From an uncultured Pelagibacteraceae bacterium (GTDB taxonomy: Bacteria; Pseudomonadota; Alphaproteobacteria; Pelagibacterales; Pelagibacteraceae), in the NCBI GenBank assembly GCA_902598735.1, contig CACKCM010000002.1, positions 1 through 64,000 on the forward strand: DNA of 64,000 bases, in the 5' to 3' direction. The notes beneath the pieces are model-generated. The model saw only the letters and a program-made list of their open reading frames with translations. It ran no database searches and had not been told where the DNA came from. The translations under genes were made by a program, and so were the position numbers. This document shows positions 17,090-25,291 of this stretch, one piece after another. Within the stretch, counting starts at the first letter, position 1. Each line of letters begins with the position of its first letter.

Positions 17090-18376
17090 TTATTCATCAT
17101 TTATTCTTATTAATTTAGATCTTTTTTTTACGTAAGATTTTCTATTGATAGTCTGGATAATTTTATTTAATGATTTATCTTTTGTTGGATGAGTTATAAT
17201 TATAATTGAGGAAGATCTTTTATTTTTATTTGGATCTTGAACTAATCTTTTAATAGAAACCCTATTTCTTGAAAAAACTTGAGTGATATTTGACAAAACG
17301 CCAGGTTTATCAATTACATTAAATCTGAAATACGCAGAGAAAGAACGTTCTGATATTTGTTTAAAATTTAATTTTTTTCTTTCTTTATTAGATATTGAAA
17401 AAGGAAATTTAATATTACCTCTTAAAATTGATGAGATATCAGAAATTAGCGCAGAGGTTGTTGCTGCAGGACCTGCTCCTTCACCTTGTATTATGTTCTG
17501 ACCAACTGGGTTTCCGTCAATAATAACAGCGTTCAAAACTCCATCAATACTTGCTACATTTGAGCTATTTCTTATTAATGTTGGGTGAACTCTTTGGAAA
17601 ATATTTTTCCCTATTAGTTCTGCATAACCAAGTAATTTTATCTTGTAACCAAGTCTATTTGCATAATTTATATCATCCTTATCTATATCTTTTATACCTT
17701 CAACATGGATATTGTCGTTCAAAAATGAATTAAAACATAGTGATGACAAAATTTTTAATTTAGCGGCAACATCTTCACCATTTAGATCTGAAGTTGGATT
17801 TGATTCTGCGTATCCTAATTTTTGAGCATTTTGCAAAACTTCTTTAAATGATTTATTTTCTTTATCCATTGACGAAAGTATATAATTTGAAGTTCCATTA
17901 AAAATTCCAAAGACTTTGTTAATTTTATTTGCTATCAAACCTTCTTTTAAAGATCTAATGATAGGCACTCCTCCACACACAGAGGCTTCAAATTCTAAGT
18001 TCACTCTATTCTTTTCTGCAATTTTTGATAGTTGATCACCGTATTTAGCAATCAAAGCCTTATTTGCTGTTACCACGTGCTTTTTATTTTTAAGTGCAGC
18101 AAATACTAGCTTTTTTGCAGCCCCTTCAGAACCTCCAATGAGCTCTACAATTAAATCTATTTCTTTTTTTTTTGTAGCATCTAAATAATTTGATAACCAT
18201 TTTTTTTTATTAAATTGAATTATTCTTTTTTTTTTTCTATTTCTTGCTGAAACATAAAGTACATTTGGTATACAATTATTTTTTTTTGCTAAAATAAATT
18301 TATTTTTATTTAAGTATTTGTAAAGATAACATCCAATGTTACCAAGGCCTATAATTGCTATATTTAACTTTTTCAT
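17090..18376 (-). CDS. hom: Homoserine dehydrogenase
   Basis: A 428-residue NAD(P)-dependent enzyme reducing aspartate semialdehyde to homoserine for threonine and methionine synthesis. The Rossmann start is NIAIIGLGNIGCYLY; VTANKALIAKYG, FEASVCGGVPIIRSL, FGIFNGTSNYILSSM, AQKLGYAESNPTSDLNGEDVAAKL and GEGAGPAATTSALISDI are all present. The C-terminal 80 residues form an ACT domain (RFNVIDKPGVLSNI), the usual threonine-sensing region. The ATG at 18376 is preferred, 2 bases after the preceding stop; an in-frame GTG at 18382 would add two residues. Confidence 0.95.
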   Translation of the reverse strand: MKKLNIAIIGLGNIGCYLYKYLNKNKFILAKKNNCIPNVLYVSARNRKKKRIIQFNKKKWLSNYLDATKKKEIDLIVELIGGSEGAAKKLVFAALKNKKHVVTANKALIAKYGDQLSKIAEKNRVNLEFEASVCGGVPIIRSLKEGLIANKINKVFGIFNGTSNYILSSMDKENKSFKEVLQNAQKLGYAESNPTSDLNGEDVAAKLKILSSLCFNSFLNDNIHVEGIKDIDKDDINYANRLGYKIKLLGYAELIGKNIFQRVHPTLIRNSSNVASIDGVLNAVIIDGNPVGQNIIQGEGAGPAATTSALISDISSILRGNIKFPFSISNKERKKLNFKQISERSFSAYFRFNVIDKPGVLSNITQVFSRNRVSIKRLVQDPNKNKRSSSIIIITHPTKDKSLNKIIQTINRKSYVKKRSKLIRINDE

Positions 18377-18378
18377 TT

Positions 18379-18909
18379 TCACTGTCTGGTTGTTATATCA
18401 GGAAACTTTTTCTTTTTTCCCTCATTAATAAGATATTTAGTAATTTCTTCAATACTACATTTTTGTATCTTTGTACAAATATCATTTATTATAATCTTTT
18501 TTTTATTATTGTTTTTTTTAACTATCTTTTCTTTAATGTCATTTACATCTGATTTTTGTTTTTCAAGATTTTTATCTATTCTTGATTTAGATTTTATTTT
18601 GATATCTTTTTTGATGTTTTTTATTTCATTTCTAGATAACACTCTTATCTTATCGTTTGTCTCTTTTTTCTTAATAACTTTAATATTTTCTTTATCATTT
18701 TTATTTTGCAAATTAAGCTGGACTAAATCTATATCTTTGTCATTTTTTTCCTTAATAATTTTTACTTCAATTGATAAATTTTCTTTAAAATAAATTTCCG
18801 CCTCATCTTTATTGACGCAAACATGATCTCCACAAATCAATACTGCTTTAGGTTTATTTGAGCAAGATTCTAAGATAATTAAAAGGCATAGTATTAAAAA
18901 AAATTTCAT
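18379..18909 (-). CDS. Putative lipoprotein, Lys-rich, unknown function
   Basis: A 176-residue protein with a lipoprotein signal, MKFFLILCLLIILESCSN, with lipobox LESC (Cys at 16). The mature part opens with a Cys-containing segment (CGDHVCVNKDEAEIYFKENLSIEV), followed by a long Lys/Asp/Glu/Asn-rich linker of likely extended or coiled structure (about residues 55-135) and a short C-terminal segment with CTKIQKCS. The family is not recognised. It is probably periplasm-facing. The ATG overlaps the argC stop (ATGA) and the gene is followed closely by hom. Confidence 0.7.
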   Translation of the reverse strand: MKFFLILCLLIILESCSNKPKAVLICGDHVCVNKDEAEIYFKENLSIEVKIIKEKNDKDIDLVQLNLQNKNDKENIKVIKKKETNDKIRVLSRNEIKNIKKDIKIKSKSRIDKNLEKQKSDVNDIKEKIVKKNNNKKKIIINDICTKIQKCSIEEITKYLINEGKKKKFPDITTRQ

Positions 18910-19943
18910 TTTAAACCTAAGTTTTCTTTATAATTGAAAAGAATATTCATATTTTGAATTGCTTGTCCTGAGGCGCCTTTTATTAGATTATCTATTGCTG
19001 AAAAAATAACAATTTTATTTTTAATTCTAGTCTCACAAATAGATATTTCACAATTATTAGTATTTAAAACATTTCCCGAACCTAACGGAGAATTCAATTT
19101 TAAAACTTTTATAAACGGAGATTTCTTATAGAAGTTTATTAATTCATTTCTCAGTTTGATCGCTGATGACTTTTTTTTTAAACTTATATAAATTGAAGTT
19201 AAAATTCCTCTATAAGTAGGTAATAAATGTGGATTAAAAGTAAAATTTATTTTTTTTTTTGTGAACTTTAATATTTCTTGTTCGATTTCACATACATGTC
19301 TATGATTTTTGGTACTGTAAGCAAAAGTTGAATTATAAAAATTCTTGTGAGGAAATTTCTTTTTGTATGACTTTCCAGCACCAGAAAACCCTGACTTTGA
19401 ATCAATAGTAATATCTTTTTCATTAATTAAATTCTTTTTTATTAAAGGCACTAACGGTATTTGAATAGAAGTTGGATAACATCCTGGATTTGAAATTATT
19501 CTAAATTTATTTAATCCCCTTTTTTTTTGAAATTCGCTTATAGAATAAACGGAGTGTTTTATTAAATCTTTTGCCTTATGTTTTTTTTTATAATTTTTTA
19601 AATAAATTTTTGAATTAGTAACTCTAAAATCAGCAGACAAATCTATGTAATTTAAATTTTCATATTTATAGAATGTTTTTTTTATAATTTTTTGAGCTTC
19701 TCCATTAGGTAGTGACAAAAAAATTAAATCAATTTTCTTCCAATTTATATCTTTCAAATGGGATACTTTGGGAAGTTTTTTCTTAATTCTTTTATCAAAA
19801 TAAGAAATTTTTTTTCCTATATTTCTTGTGGCACAAAGATTTAAAATTTTTACTCTAGGATGTTTTGAGAGTAAATAAACTAAATCTAAACCAGTAAAGC
19901 CGGTCGCTCCTGCAACTGCTATGTTTATTTTGGATAATGACAT
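18906..19943 (-). CDS. argC: N-acetyl-gamma-glutamyl-phosphate reductase
   Basis: A 345-residue enzyme of the arginine pathway, reducing N-acetylglutamyl phosphate to the semialdehyde with NADPH. Seen are INIAVAGATGFTGLDLVYLL (nucleotide loop), SLPNGEAQ, IDLSADFRV, ISNPGCYPTSIQI with the catalytic Cys, SGFSGAGKS and FNPHLLPTYRGILT. Length matches the longer bacterial type (about 340-350). In alphaproteobacteria argC commonly follows rpsI, and that order is kept here (rplM-rpsI-argC on the same strand). Confidence 0.96.
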   Translation of the reverse strand: MSLSKINIAVAGATGFTGLDLVYLLSKHPRVKILNLCATRNIGKKISYFDKRIKKKLPKVSHLKDINWKKIDLIFLSLPNGEAQKIIKKTFYKYENLNYIDLSADFRVTNSKIYLKNYKKKHKAKDLIKHSVYSISEFQKKRGLNKFRIISNPGCYPTSIQIPLVPLIKKNLINEKDITIDSKSGFSGAGKSYKKKFPHKNFYNSTFAYSTKNHRHVCEIEQEILKFTKKKINFTFNPHLLPTYRGILTSIYISLKKKSSAIKLRNELINFYKKSPFIKVLKLNSPLGSGNVLNTNNCEISICETRIKNKIVIFSAIDNLIKGASGQAIQNMNILFNYKENLGLK

Positions 19944-19987
19944 ATTAATTTATATCATCCTCTATAAGTAAATAAAAATTAAAATGA

Positions 19988-20425
19988 TTATCTTTTTGAA
20001 AATTGAAAGCTTCTTCTTGCTTTTCTGTGGCCGTATTTTTTTCTTTCAACAACTCTTGAGTCTCTTGTAGTAAGTTTATCTTTCTTAAGATTTTTCTTTA
20101 AATTTTCGTCGTGAGCTATAAGTGCTTTTGAAATGCCTAAAATAATAGCACCCGCTTGACCTGATAGGCCTCCACCTTTAACCGAGCATCTTACATCATA
20201 ATTACTAGCAACGTCTGAAATCTCTAAAGGTCTAGTAACAATTATTTGATGAACTGGACGCTTAAAATATTCATTCATTTTAAGACCATTAACATGGATT
20301 TTACCTGATCCTTTTTTCACCCAAACTTTTGCAATAGATTTCTTTCTTCTTCCAGTAGCGTATTTACTGTCTTTAAAATCTAATTTAATTTTTTTTATAT
20401 TTGTTTGGGTTTCAATATTTTCCAT
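19988..20425 (-). CDS. rpsI: 30S ribosomal protein S9
   Basis: A 145-residue S9 of the small subunit. The conserved core begins at YATGRRKKSIAKVWVKKGSGKIHVNG and includes VTRPLEISDVASNYDV, KGGGLSGQAGAI and the basic C-terminal tail RKKYGHRKARRSFQFSKR, which reaches the P-site tRNA. The first 20 residues are a lineage-specific acidic/basic extension. rplM ends on the base where rpsI starts, the usual S9-L13 operon. Confidence 0.98.
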   Translation of the reverse strand: MENIETQTNIKKIKLDFKDSKYATGRRKKSIAKVWVKKGSGKIHVNGLKMNEYFKRPVHQIIVTRPLEISDVASNYDVRCSVKGGGLSGQAGAIILGISKALIAHDENLKKNLKKDKLTTRDSRVVERKKYGHRKARRSFQFSKR

Positions 20426-20883
20426 TATTTAACAATATTTTTGTTATTCATTTTTTTAAAATCAATTATTTTTGGTTTCTGCACATCGTGAGGATGATTA
20501 TTTCCGTTGTAAATTTTTAATTTGTTTAATTGTTTTTTTGCGAGAGGTCCACTTGGTAACATTCTTTTTACAGCTAATTTAAGTATTAATTCTGATTTAT
20601 TCTTTTCATTTAGAGTAAGTGGTGAAAAACTTTTTATTCCACCTGGATGACCCGTGTGTTTATAATATTTCTTATTAACAAACTTTTTTCCAGTAAATTT
20701 AATTTTATCAATATTGGTAACAACAACAAAGTCTCCGTTATCAATATGAGGATTAAATTTAGTTTTGTTTTTTCCTCTCAAAACCTTTGAGATGAAAGAA
20801 GCAAGCCTACCAACAGCTGCGTCCTTTGCATTGATAATATACCAGTCATTTTTAATATCTTTTTTTTTAATAAAAGGTGTCAT
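20425..20883 (-). CDS. rplM: 50S ribosomal protein L13
   Basis: A 152-residue L13, an early-assembly protein of the large subunit. Family blocks are WYIINAKDAAVGRLAS, NPHIDNGDFVVVTN, KYYKHTGHPGGIKS and AVKRMLPSGPLAKKQLNKLKIY. Its stop overlaps the rpsI ATG by one base. The 42-base gap upstream toward ctaA should contain the promoter, but no clear -35/-10 pair was identified. Confidence 0.98.
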   Translation of the reverse strand: MTPFIKKKDIKNDWYIINAKDAAVGRLASFISKVLRGKNKTKFNPHIDNGDFVVVTNIDKIKFTGKKFVNKKYYKHTGHPGGIKSFSPLTLNEKNKSELILKLAVKRMLPSGPLAKKQLNKLKIYNGNNHPHDVQKPKIIDFKKMNNKNIVK

Positions 20884-20925
20884 ATTGATGGGCGATAATT
20901 ACAGAGAATAATTAATAAAGTCAAT

Positions 20926-21951
20926 TTATTTTATTGAATAAAAATATAAATTTAGAGTAGATAAAACAAGAATAACTCCTGAAATTTGATGTGCTAAAGC
21001 AATTATAATGTTTAGATCACTTAAAAGAGTAAAAATACCTAAGTTAATCTGTATCAATACAACAGCTAAAAGTATGAACATAGGTTTGTAAAGATTTATC
21101 TTTTTATTTTTAAAAATAAAAAAACTAAGAAAAAAAATATAAAGAGATAAAATGTAGGCAATATTTCTATGATAAAACTGTACAAGAGAATGATTGTCAA
21201 AACTTATGACACCTGGCCATCCATTAATGTCAAAATCATCGGGAACATAACTTTCACCCATTAAAGGCCAGGTTTGGTAAATTTTTCCCGCATCTAGACC
21301 TGAAACAAATGCGCCCATAATTATTTGAACGAAGATCAAAAAAATTAAAAAAAGATAAGGCAAATTCGTAAATGAAAATTGAAAAAAATTTTTGTAATTA
21401 ATATTCTTGATATTAATAATTTGCCAATAAATTATTGCAGCTATAAGTATAGCCATTGTCAAATGTAGAGATAATCTATAGTGACTTACAGTTACCGCGT
21501 TTAATAATCCACTTTTAACCATATACCAACCAATAATACCTTGTAACAAAATTAAAAAAAATATTATGTAACATGGTAATAATCTGTTTTTTTCTATTTT
21601 ATGGGAAAAATGGAAATACAAAAGTGGAATTAAAAAGAAAATGCCAATTAGTCTTCCGAGTAATCTATGAATATACTCCCAATAAAAAATAATTTTGAAT
21701 TCTTTTAAACTCATATCAGAGTTTAATAAAATATACTGTGGAAGTTTTTTATATTGATTAAAATACATTTCCCATTGAGTTTGAGTTAACGGAGGTAAAA
21801 TACCTTTAAAAAGCTCCCATTTAGTTATTGATAAACCTGAGTCTGTCAATCTAGTAAGGCCACCTATAATTATCATAGTTAAAATAAGTCCAAAACTTAT
21901 AGTTAACCAAATGTAAAATAAATTATTTATTTTTTTGTCGTGAGTCTCCAT
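20926..21951 (-). CDS. ctaA: Heme A synthase
   Basis: A 341-residue polytopic inner-membrane protein that converts heme O to heme A for the cytochrome c oxidase. About eight transmembrane helices are visible. The signature IIGGLTRLTDSGLSITKW and heme-ligand histidines in YIHRLLGR, HYRLSLHL, HRNIAY and HQISG are in place. Length is typical for the alphaproteobacterial and mitochondrial Cox15 type. It lies upstream of rplM on the same strand and is divergent from a chorismate mutase-like gene. Confidence 0.95.
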   Translation of the reverse strand: METHDKKINNLFYIWLTISFGLILTMIIIGGLTRLTDSGLSITKWELFKGILPPLTQTQWEMYFNQYKKLPQYILLNSDMSLKEFKIIFYWEYIHRLLGRLIGIFFLIPLLYFHFSHKIEKNRLLPCYIIFFLILLQGIIGWYMVKSGLLNAVTVSHYRLSLHLTMAILIAAIIYWQIINIKNINYKNFFQFSFTNLPYLFLIFLIFVQIIMGAFVSGLDAGKIYQTWPLMGESYVPDDFDINGWPGVISFDNHSLVQFYHRNIAYILSLYIFFLSFFIFKNKKINLYKPMFILLAVVLIQINLGIFTLLSDLNIIIALAHQISGVILVLSTLNLYFYSIK

Positions 21952-22002
21952 AAAATTTAATATATATAGATTTAAAGTATTAATTATGAATTAAATGTCG
22001 CT

Positions 22003-22284
22003 ATGGCAAATAAAAATATAATTAAAATAAGAAAAAATTTGGATAAACTTGATGATAAATTTCTTAATTTAATTAAAATTAGGACTAAGTATGTAAATCA
22101 AGTTCTTAAAAATAAAAAATACAAAAAGGACATAGTCGACAAAAAAAGAATTAAGGTAATCTTGAAAAACATCTCTATTAAATCAAAGAGAAAAAAAATT
22201 GATCCCATTATCACAAACAAAATATGGAAATCAATAATTAAAGCTTATATTGAATACGAATATAGAAAATTTAAAAAAAGATAA
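22003..22284 (+). CDS. Chorismate mutase-like protein (AroQ type)
   Basis: A 93-residue all-helical protein with the AroQ pattern: RKNLDKLDDKFLNLIKIRTKYVNQV (helix 1, with the Arg/Asp positions of the active site), VDKKRIKVILKN (helix 2) and a last helix IIKAYIEYEYRKF. It would convert chorismate to prephenate. It is highly Lys-rich and short, so the match rests on pattern more than on identity. It is a single plus-strand gene abutting rpmG tail to tail, with no spacer. Confidence 0.75.
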   Translation: MANKNIIKIRKNLDKLDDKFLNLIKIRTKYVNQVLKNKKYKKDIVDKKRIKVILKNISIKSKRKKIDPIITNKIWKSIIKAYIEYEYRKFKKR

Positions 22285-22476
22285 TTATTTACTGTGTGGT
22301 GGCAATTTTTTTTCAATAAAAAACTCATGTTTACGCGTATTAGGATTATACTTTTTAAGTTTTAATTTATCTTTTGCTTTCTCGCCTTTAGTTGGTTTTT
22401 TTGCGTAATAAATAAATTTACTGTCAGGATTACTTTCAGGAACCATCCTTACTTTTATATGTGTTTTTTTTGCCAT
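22285..22476 (-). CDS. rpmG: 50S ribosomal protein L33
   Basis: A 63-residue L33. MAKKTHIKVRMVPESNPDSKF and KLKLKKYNPNTRKHEFFIEKKL match the family, with the usual beta-barrel length plus a short C-terminal tail. It lacks the zinc-binding Cys pairs, so it is a zinc-free (C-) L33. The start is inside the end of the merR-like gene (41-base overlap), and the two end/start in different frames. Confidence 0.93.
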   Translation of the reverse strand: MAKKTHIKVRMVPESNPDSKFIYYAKKPTKGEKAKDKLKLKKYNPNTRKHEFFIEKKLPPHSK

Positions 22477-22846
22477 ATTTTTTTAGTTTTTTAATTTTAT
22501 TAAAAATATTTTTGGTTTTATCTTTAATACTTCGTTTATAGTAGTCAGTTTTTAAACTATCTAATTCATAGTCGTCAAGCTGATTTATTTTTGATTTTAA
22601 AACATTTTTTGCTCCATTTATAGTCATACCCTTTTTTTTTAACAAAAAGTTAATAAAGTTAATTATTTCGACCTGTTTCAAAGAGTAATATCTCCTTTTA
22701 TTTATTAATTCAGGTTTTATTTCTATAAACTCACTTTCCCAATAACGCAGAACATGATTCAAAGGTTTATTATTTTTTGGATTAACAAGGTTAAGTTTTT
22801 TAGAAAGTTCAGATATTGAAATTAATTTTTCAATCTTTTTAGTCAT
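22436..22846 (-). CDS. MerR family transcriptional regulator
   Basis: A 136-residue protein with an N-terminal MerR winged helix-turn-helix: LISISELSKKLNL, then VLRYWESEF (the conserved R-Y/F-W-E of MerR) and RRYYSLKQVEIINFINFLLKKKGMTINGAKNVL. The C-terminal part is a Lys-rich helix with no effector-binding Cys, so the signal sensed is unknown. A MerR gene directly after ihfA is a conserved alphaproteobacterial arrangement. It overlaps ihfA upstream by 8 bases and rpmG downstream by 41 bases. Confidence 0.88.
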   Translation of the reverse strand: MTKKIEKLISISELSKKLNLVNPKNNKPLNHVLRYWESEFIEIKPELINKRRYYSLKQVEIINFINFLLKKKGMTINGAKNVLKSKINQLDDYELDSLKTDYYKRSIKDKTKNIFNKIKKLKKYGKKNTYKSKDGS

Positions 22847-23126
22847 TAATTTGTTTTATTAATTTTTTAGATGGAGAAAATTTAATTGATTTTCTGGAGT
22901 TAATTTTAAAATTTTGCCCAGTTTTTGGATTGCGCCCTATTCTTTCATTCTTTAATATAGTTTTAAATGACCCAATATTCTTAATTATTACTTTTTTAGA
23001 TTTAAGATCAAATATTAATATATTCAATAAATCATTAATTAACTTCTTTGATAAAGATAAAGGAAAACCTTTTTTAAATGATAATATTTTTGAAATTTCT
23101 TCTTTATTAAAGTTCGTTTTTTTCAA
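22839..23126 (-). CDS. ihfA: Integration host factor / HU family DNA-binding protein (alpha-type)
   Basis: A 95-residue nucleoid protein of the HU/IHF family that bends DNA. The N-terminal helices (FNKEEISKILSFKKGFPLSLSKKLINDLLNIL) are followed by the DNA-contacting arm with GRNPKTGQNFKI, in which the Pro intercalates, and the closing helix KFSPSKKLIKQIN. The alpha-subunit assignment comes from its position between plsX and merR, the usual location of ihfA. The ATG overlaps the plsX stop by 4 bases. Confidence 0.88.
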   Translation of the reverse strand: MKKTNFNKEEISKILSFKKGFPLSLSKKLINDLLNILIFDLKSKKVIIKNIGSFKTILKNERIGRNPKTGQNFKINSRKSIKFSPSKKLIKQIND

Positions 23127-24154
23127 TTTTTTAAATGACTTAAATTGTTTTTTATTTGGCTCATTAAGTCACCTTTTACTATTCTATAACACAAATCTAT
23201 TGAATGATAAAATCCAATTGCATCTGTTCCCCCATGACTCTTTACTACTGGACCATTTAAACCTAAAAAAATAGCGCCATTATATTTTCTTGGATCAAGT
23301 TTTTCTTTAAATTTTTTTAATGAAAAATATGAAAATATTAATGAAATTTTTGTAAATAGATTATTTGTTAATGACTTTTTTAGATTATCTGTAATAAACT
23401 TAGCAGTGCCTTCTGCGGTTTTTAATGCCACGTTACCTGTAAACCCATCTGTTACTATAATATTTGATTCACCATCCATAATTTTATTTCCTTCAATGTA
23501 ACCTTTAAAGATAAAATTTTTTTCATTACTTAGTTCGTTTAATTTCTTGAATGTGTTTTTCAAAATTTCTGTTCCTTTTATTTCCTCTGATCCAATATTT
23601 AATAATGATACAATCGGTTTCTCATTTGGATATAATGACTTAAATAAAGCTGATCCTAATTCAGAAAAATCTATTAAATTACTTTCATTACATTCTATAT
23701 TTGCGCCTAAATCTAAAACAACATTCATGCTTTTTTTATTAGGCCATAAACCTGCAAGCGCTGGTTTATTAACATTTTCAATCATTTTTAAAATCATTCT
23801 TGATATAACTAATAAAACACCAGTATTACCTGCTGAGAGACTTATATCTGCTTCTCCATCAACCTGTGATTTTATACAATTCCACATGCTTGTATTTTTT
23901 GAATTTTTAACCGCTTTCAAAGGAGTTTCATCGTCAGAAATAACTGAGTTCGTATGGATTATTTTTACAAGTTTATTTGAAATTTTATAAAATTCTATTT
24001 TTTTATTTATTTTCTCTTCATCGCCATAAACTTTAAAAGCAAAATCATTTTTATCTTTGTTTTTGTTTAAGAAAATACTTAAACCATGAATAGTTTTGTC
24101 AGGTGAATTGTCCCCACCCATTGCATCAATCGCAATAGTTATAATTTTTGTCAT
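23123..24154 (-). CDS. plsX: Phosphate acyltransferase PlsX
   Basis: A 343-residue soluble enzyme that makes acyl-phosphate from acyl-ACP for phospholipid synthesis; PlsY (58600-59181) would use its product. Family marks are IAIDAMGGDNSP, SAGNTGVLL, RPALAGLWP-like KPALAGLWPN, VLDLGANIEC, GSEEIKGTE, GYIEGNKIMDG, VVTDGFTGNVALKTAEG and a C-terminal NGPVVKSHGGTDA. In most alphaproteobacteria fabH lies between plsX and ihfA; here plsX runs directly into ihfA. Confidence 0.96.
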   Translation of the reverse strand: MTKIITIAIDAMGGDNSPDKTIHGLSIFLNKNKDKNDFAFKVYGDEEKINKKIEFYKISNKLVKIIHTNSVISDDETPLKAVKNSKNTSMWNCIKSQVDGEADISLSAGNTGVLLVISRMILKMIENVNKPALAGLWPNKKSMNVVLDLGANIECNESNLIDFSELGSALFKSLYPNEKPIVSLLNIGSEEIKGTEILKNTFKKLNELSNEKNFIFKGYIEGNKIMDGESNIIVTDGFTGNVALKTAEGTAKFITDNLKKSLTNNLFTKISLIFSYFSLKKFKEKLDPRKYNGAIFLGLNGPVVKSHGGTDAIGFYHSIDLCYRIVKGDLMSQIKNNLSHLKN

Positions 24155-24161
24155 TTTAAAA

Positions 24162-24335
24162 TTAAATATCTAAGATTTTTTTACCGTTGTAGTATCCAGA
24201 TTTTAAATCTATATGGTGAGATAATTTATACTCACCACTTTTTTTATCTTCAACTATATTTATATCAGATAGTCTATGATGAGACCTTCTCATTCTTTTT
24301 TTTGAAACTGATGTTTTTCTCTTAGGTACTGCCAT
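24162..24335 (-). CDS. rpmF: 50S ribosomal protein L32
   Basis: A 57-residue protein starting [20 protein letters not shown], the invariant L32 N-terminus, ending [11 protein letters not shown]. It has no C-terminal zinc Cys pairs, as is usual in proteobacteria. The ATG at 24335 lies inside the end of the cytochrome chaperone gene (14-base overlap), and plsX starts 7 bases after its stop, the common rpmF-plsX order. Confidence 0.97.
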   Translation of the reverse strand: MAVPKRKTSVSKKRMRRSHHRLSDINIVEDKKSGEYKLSHHIDLKSGYYNGKKILDI

Positions 24336-24834
24336 AAAATTTATTAAAGTTTACTGAATCTCTTATCACATTTTCAAGAGGTAATTCAAAACAAAATTTA
24401 TAAAATTCATTAAAATATACCTCAAATTCATTATATTTTTCCTCTTTTAAATCTTTTAAAACTTTAAAATATTTGAATATTAGACTTTTATTCATTTTAA
24501 AGTCTTGTTTATCACTCAAATTAACTTTTAGTAATATATCATACAATAATTTATTAAGATCCTTCATTTTTTTATTTACTGTTACATCACCAAAACCAAG
24601 TTCCCTAAGATCGTATTCAATATTATTAAATAATGAGTCATAAGACTTTTGATTGAATTTTTGACCTTTTTTTTTAAAAACAATCATCATAATAGAAAAA
24701 TGAATAAACATTAGATAAATTCTCGTTTCAAAATTATCTGATAACTTCATTTTTTTATAAAATAAAATATTTCTAGATAAAATAAGTAATGTATTATACA
24801 AATCATTTGTATGTTTCTTAGATTTAAATATCAT
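24322..24834 (-). CDS. Ubiquinol-cytochrome c chaperone family protein (Cbp3-like)
   Basis: A 170-residue protein of the UPF0174/ubiquinol-cytochrome c chaperone family, related to mitochondrial Cbp3, which helps assemble the cytochrome bc1 complex. The signature region is [25 protein letters not shown] (about residues 71-95), preceded by a helical [15 protein letters not shown] stretch. In alphaproteobacteria the gene stands opposite bamE/omlA and upstream of rpmF-plsX, as here. A DUF177 (YceD) gene that often follows it is missing. Its first codons overlap the divergent bamE by 24 bases. Confidence 0.8.
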   Translation of the reverse strand: MIFKSKKHTNDLYNTLLILSRNILFYKKMKLSDNFETRIYLMFIHFSIMMIVFKKKGQKFNQKSYDSLFNNIEYDLRELGFGDVTVNKKMKDLNKLLYDILLKVNLSDKQDFKMNKSLIFKYFKVLKDLKEEKYNEFEVYFNEFYKFCFELPLENVIRDSVNFNKFYGST

Positions 24835-25278
24835 AATAAAAAAATTATACCTTTACTTTTTATTATTTTAATTGGATGTCAATTACAAGAACCTTATAAA
24901 AATCATGGCATATTATTCCTAAAAAATAGATCTGAAAAATTAGTACTTAATAAAACCAATAAAAATGACGTAATCAATATAATTGGACAACCTCACTCAA
25001 AATCAATAACCGATGAGAACCAATGGATGTATATAGAAAGAATATTAACAAAAGGAAAATATCACAAACTTGGTAAAAATATTTTAAAAACAAATAATAT
25101 ATTAGTTCTAGATTTCGATAAGTATGGAATTTTAAAAAACAAAAAATTATTTGATAAAAATGATAAAGAAGTCGTTAGATTTTCAAAAATGGAAACTGAA
25201 AATGACTTAGTTAAAAGAAGTTTTGTTCAAAGTTTTTTAGAAAGTGTTAGATCAAAAATGTACGGAAATAGAAAATGA
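24811..25278 (+). CDS. bamE: Outer-membrane assembly lipoprotein BamE (SmpA/OmlA)
   Basis: A 155-residue lipoprotein. After a basic N-terminus the hydrophobic stretch IIPLLFIILIGC ends in lipobox LIGC (Cys at 23). The mature domain contains NKTNKNDVINIIGQPHSKSI (the conserved turn-Gly-Gln-Pro of BamE) and WMYIERI, with a C-terminal helix. It would be part of the Bam complex that inserts beta-barrel proteins. The start at 24811 is the only ATG available and it overlaps the divergent chaperone gene. Confidence 0.87.
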   Translation: MFLRFKYHNKKIIPLLFIILIGCQLQEPYKNHGILFLKNRSEKLVLNKTNKNDVINIIGQPHSKSITDENQWMYIERILTKGKYHKLGKNILKTNNILVLDFDKYGILKNKKLFDKNDKEVVRFSKMETENDLVKRSFVQSFLESVRSKMYGNRK

Positions 25279-25291
25279 TAGAGTTAAATTC

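Noticed and set aside
22285-22476. The 63-residue L33 gene as a random frame within the merR-like tail
   Set aside because: MAKKTHIKVRMV and the closing LKLKKYNP-RKHEFFIEKKL match L33, so the overlap was kept as real.
23547-23990. A 147-residue plus-strand frame opposite plsX
   Set aside because: PlsX motifs are complete on the minus strand and the frame has no start context or family resemblance.
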